DNA of 64,000 nt from the NCBI GenBank assembly GCA_900471485.1, contig UCEU01000007.1, positions 219,201-283,200 of the forward strand, written 5' to 3'. The position numbers and the translations under genes are program-made. Positions 63,910 to 64,000 of the stretch are shown one piece after another (positions within the stretch are counted from its first letter, which is position 1; each line of letters begins with the position of its first letter). The stretch comes from Hyphomicrobiales bacterium. GTDB lineage: Bacteria; Pseudomonadota; Alphaproteobacteria; Rhizobiales; Rhizobiaceae. The notes beneath the pieces were generated by a model. The model did not search any database. It was not told the DNA's origin and worked only from the letters and a program-made list of their open reading frames with translations.

Positions 63910-64000
63910 CCCTCCCCACAAGGGGGAGGGCTTAACTCGTGGCGCTGTCGACGCCAGGACTGTGAGCGGGCCACGAGTCCTCTCCCCCACCTGTGGGGGG
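63910..64000. repeat. Rhizobial-type palindromic intergenic repeat
   Basis: Three nested pairings: CCCTCCCC (63910-63917) with GGGGAGGG (63923-63930); CTCGTGGC (63936-63943) with GCCACGAG (63970-63977); and CCCCCAC (63984-63990) with GTGGGGG (63993-63999), cut by the window edge. Such GGGGAGGG-rich palindromes are scattered in rhizobial chromosomes. They are in the gap upstream of map and are not needed to explain any gene here. Confidence 0.7.

Overview
The window looks like alphaproteobacterial DNA, most probably from the Hyphomicrobiales (Rhizobiales), close to Mesorhizobium or Rhizobium. Reasons are the high GC content, the map and radC protein types at the right edge, the rhizobial-style palindromic intergenic repeat at the far right, the SOS boxes of type GAAC-N7-GAAC, and a conjugation and regulation module like that of the Mesorhizobium ICEs. 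Identification is from recognised protein motifs only; no database search was possible.

Almost the whole window is one integrative and conjugative element (ICE). Its right end lies beside a tyrosine recombinase (60.8-62.0 kb) and cuts off the 3' end of chromosomal radC; map follows. I see no other radC fragment, so the left end of the ICE is probably outside the window.

Layout from left to right. (1) 0-5.2 kb, probable cargo: ybiB-like gene, fabF-like gene and two tandem DJ-1/PfpI genes, then an internally deleted IS5-type element with visible terminal repeats and target duplication, and a decayed LysR gene. (2) 5.2-24.1 kb, all leftward: complete mating-pair and transfer module (trbBCDEJKLFGI, traG, relaxase, lytic transglycosylase, traF), a plasmid-like parA/repA pair with iterons, and an rdfS-like excision factor. 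(3) 24.2-25.8 kb, transfer switch: fseA-, qseM- and qseC-like genes. The fseA-like gene is split between two reading frames at a GGG-T site, as expected for +1 frameshifting. (4) 25.9-36.7 kb, ICE backbone: DUF736, membrane protein, DUF2493, Toprim, ParB-like, DUF932 and two SRAP peptidase-family genes, plus two unknown genes. (5) 36.7-42.2 kb, the SOS-controlled imuA-imuB-dnaE2 mutasome. (6) 42.5-60.8 kb, a dense probable defence island. A leftward set holds an AddB-like nuclease, AddA-like helicase, a predicted PD-(D/E)XK nuclease, a SIR2 protein, a small middle component and an SMC/Rad50-like ATPase. A rightward, divergent operon holds an OLD-family ATPase-Toprim nuclease, a UvrD-like helicase (Gabija-like) and an unknown third gene. 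A YhcG-type nuclease overlaps the integrase stop codon. (7) 60.8-64 kb: integrase, attachment region, truncated radC, map and intergenic hairpins.

The likely working logic is as follows. QseC and QseM restrain FseA; FseA, made by frameshifting, turns on rdfS; RdfS with the integrase excises the element from radC. RepA, ParA and iterons could then maintain the circle, and the Trb/TraG/relaxase machinery transfers it. The strongest candidates for something undescribed are the SIR2/middle/ATPase operon with its linked helicase-nuclease set, the extra third gene of the Gabija-like operon, and a paired structured RNA leader in front of the ParB-like and DUF932 genes.
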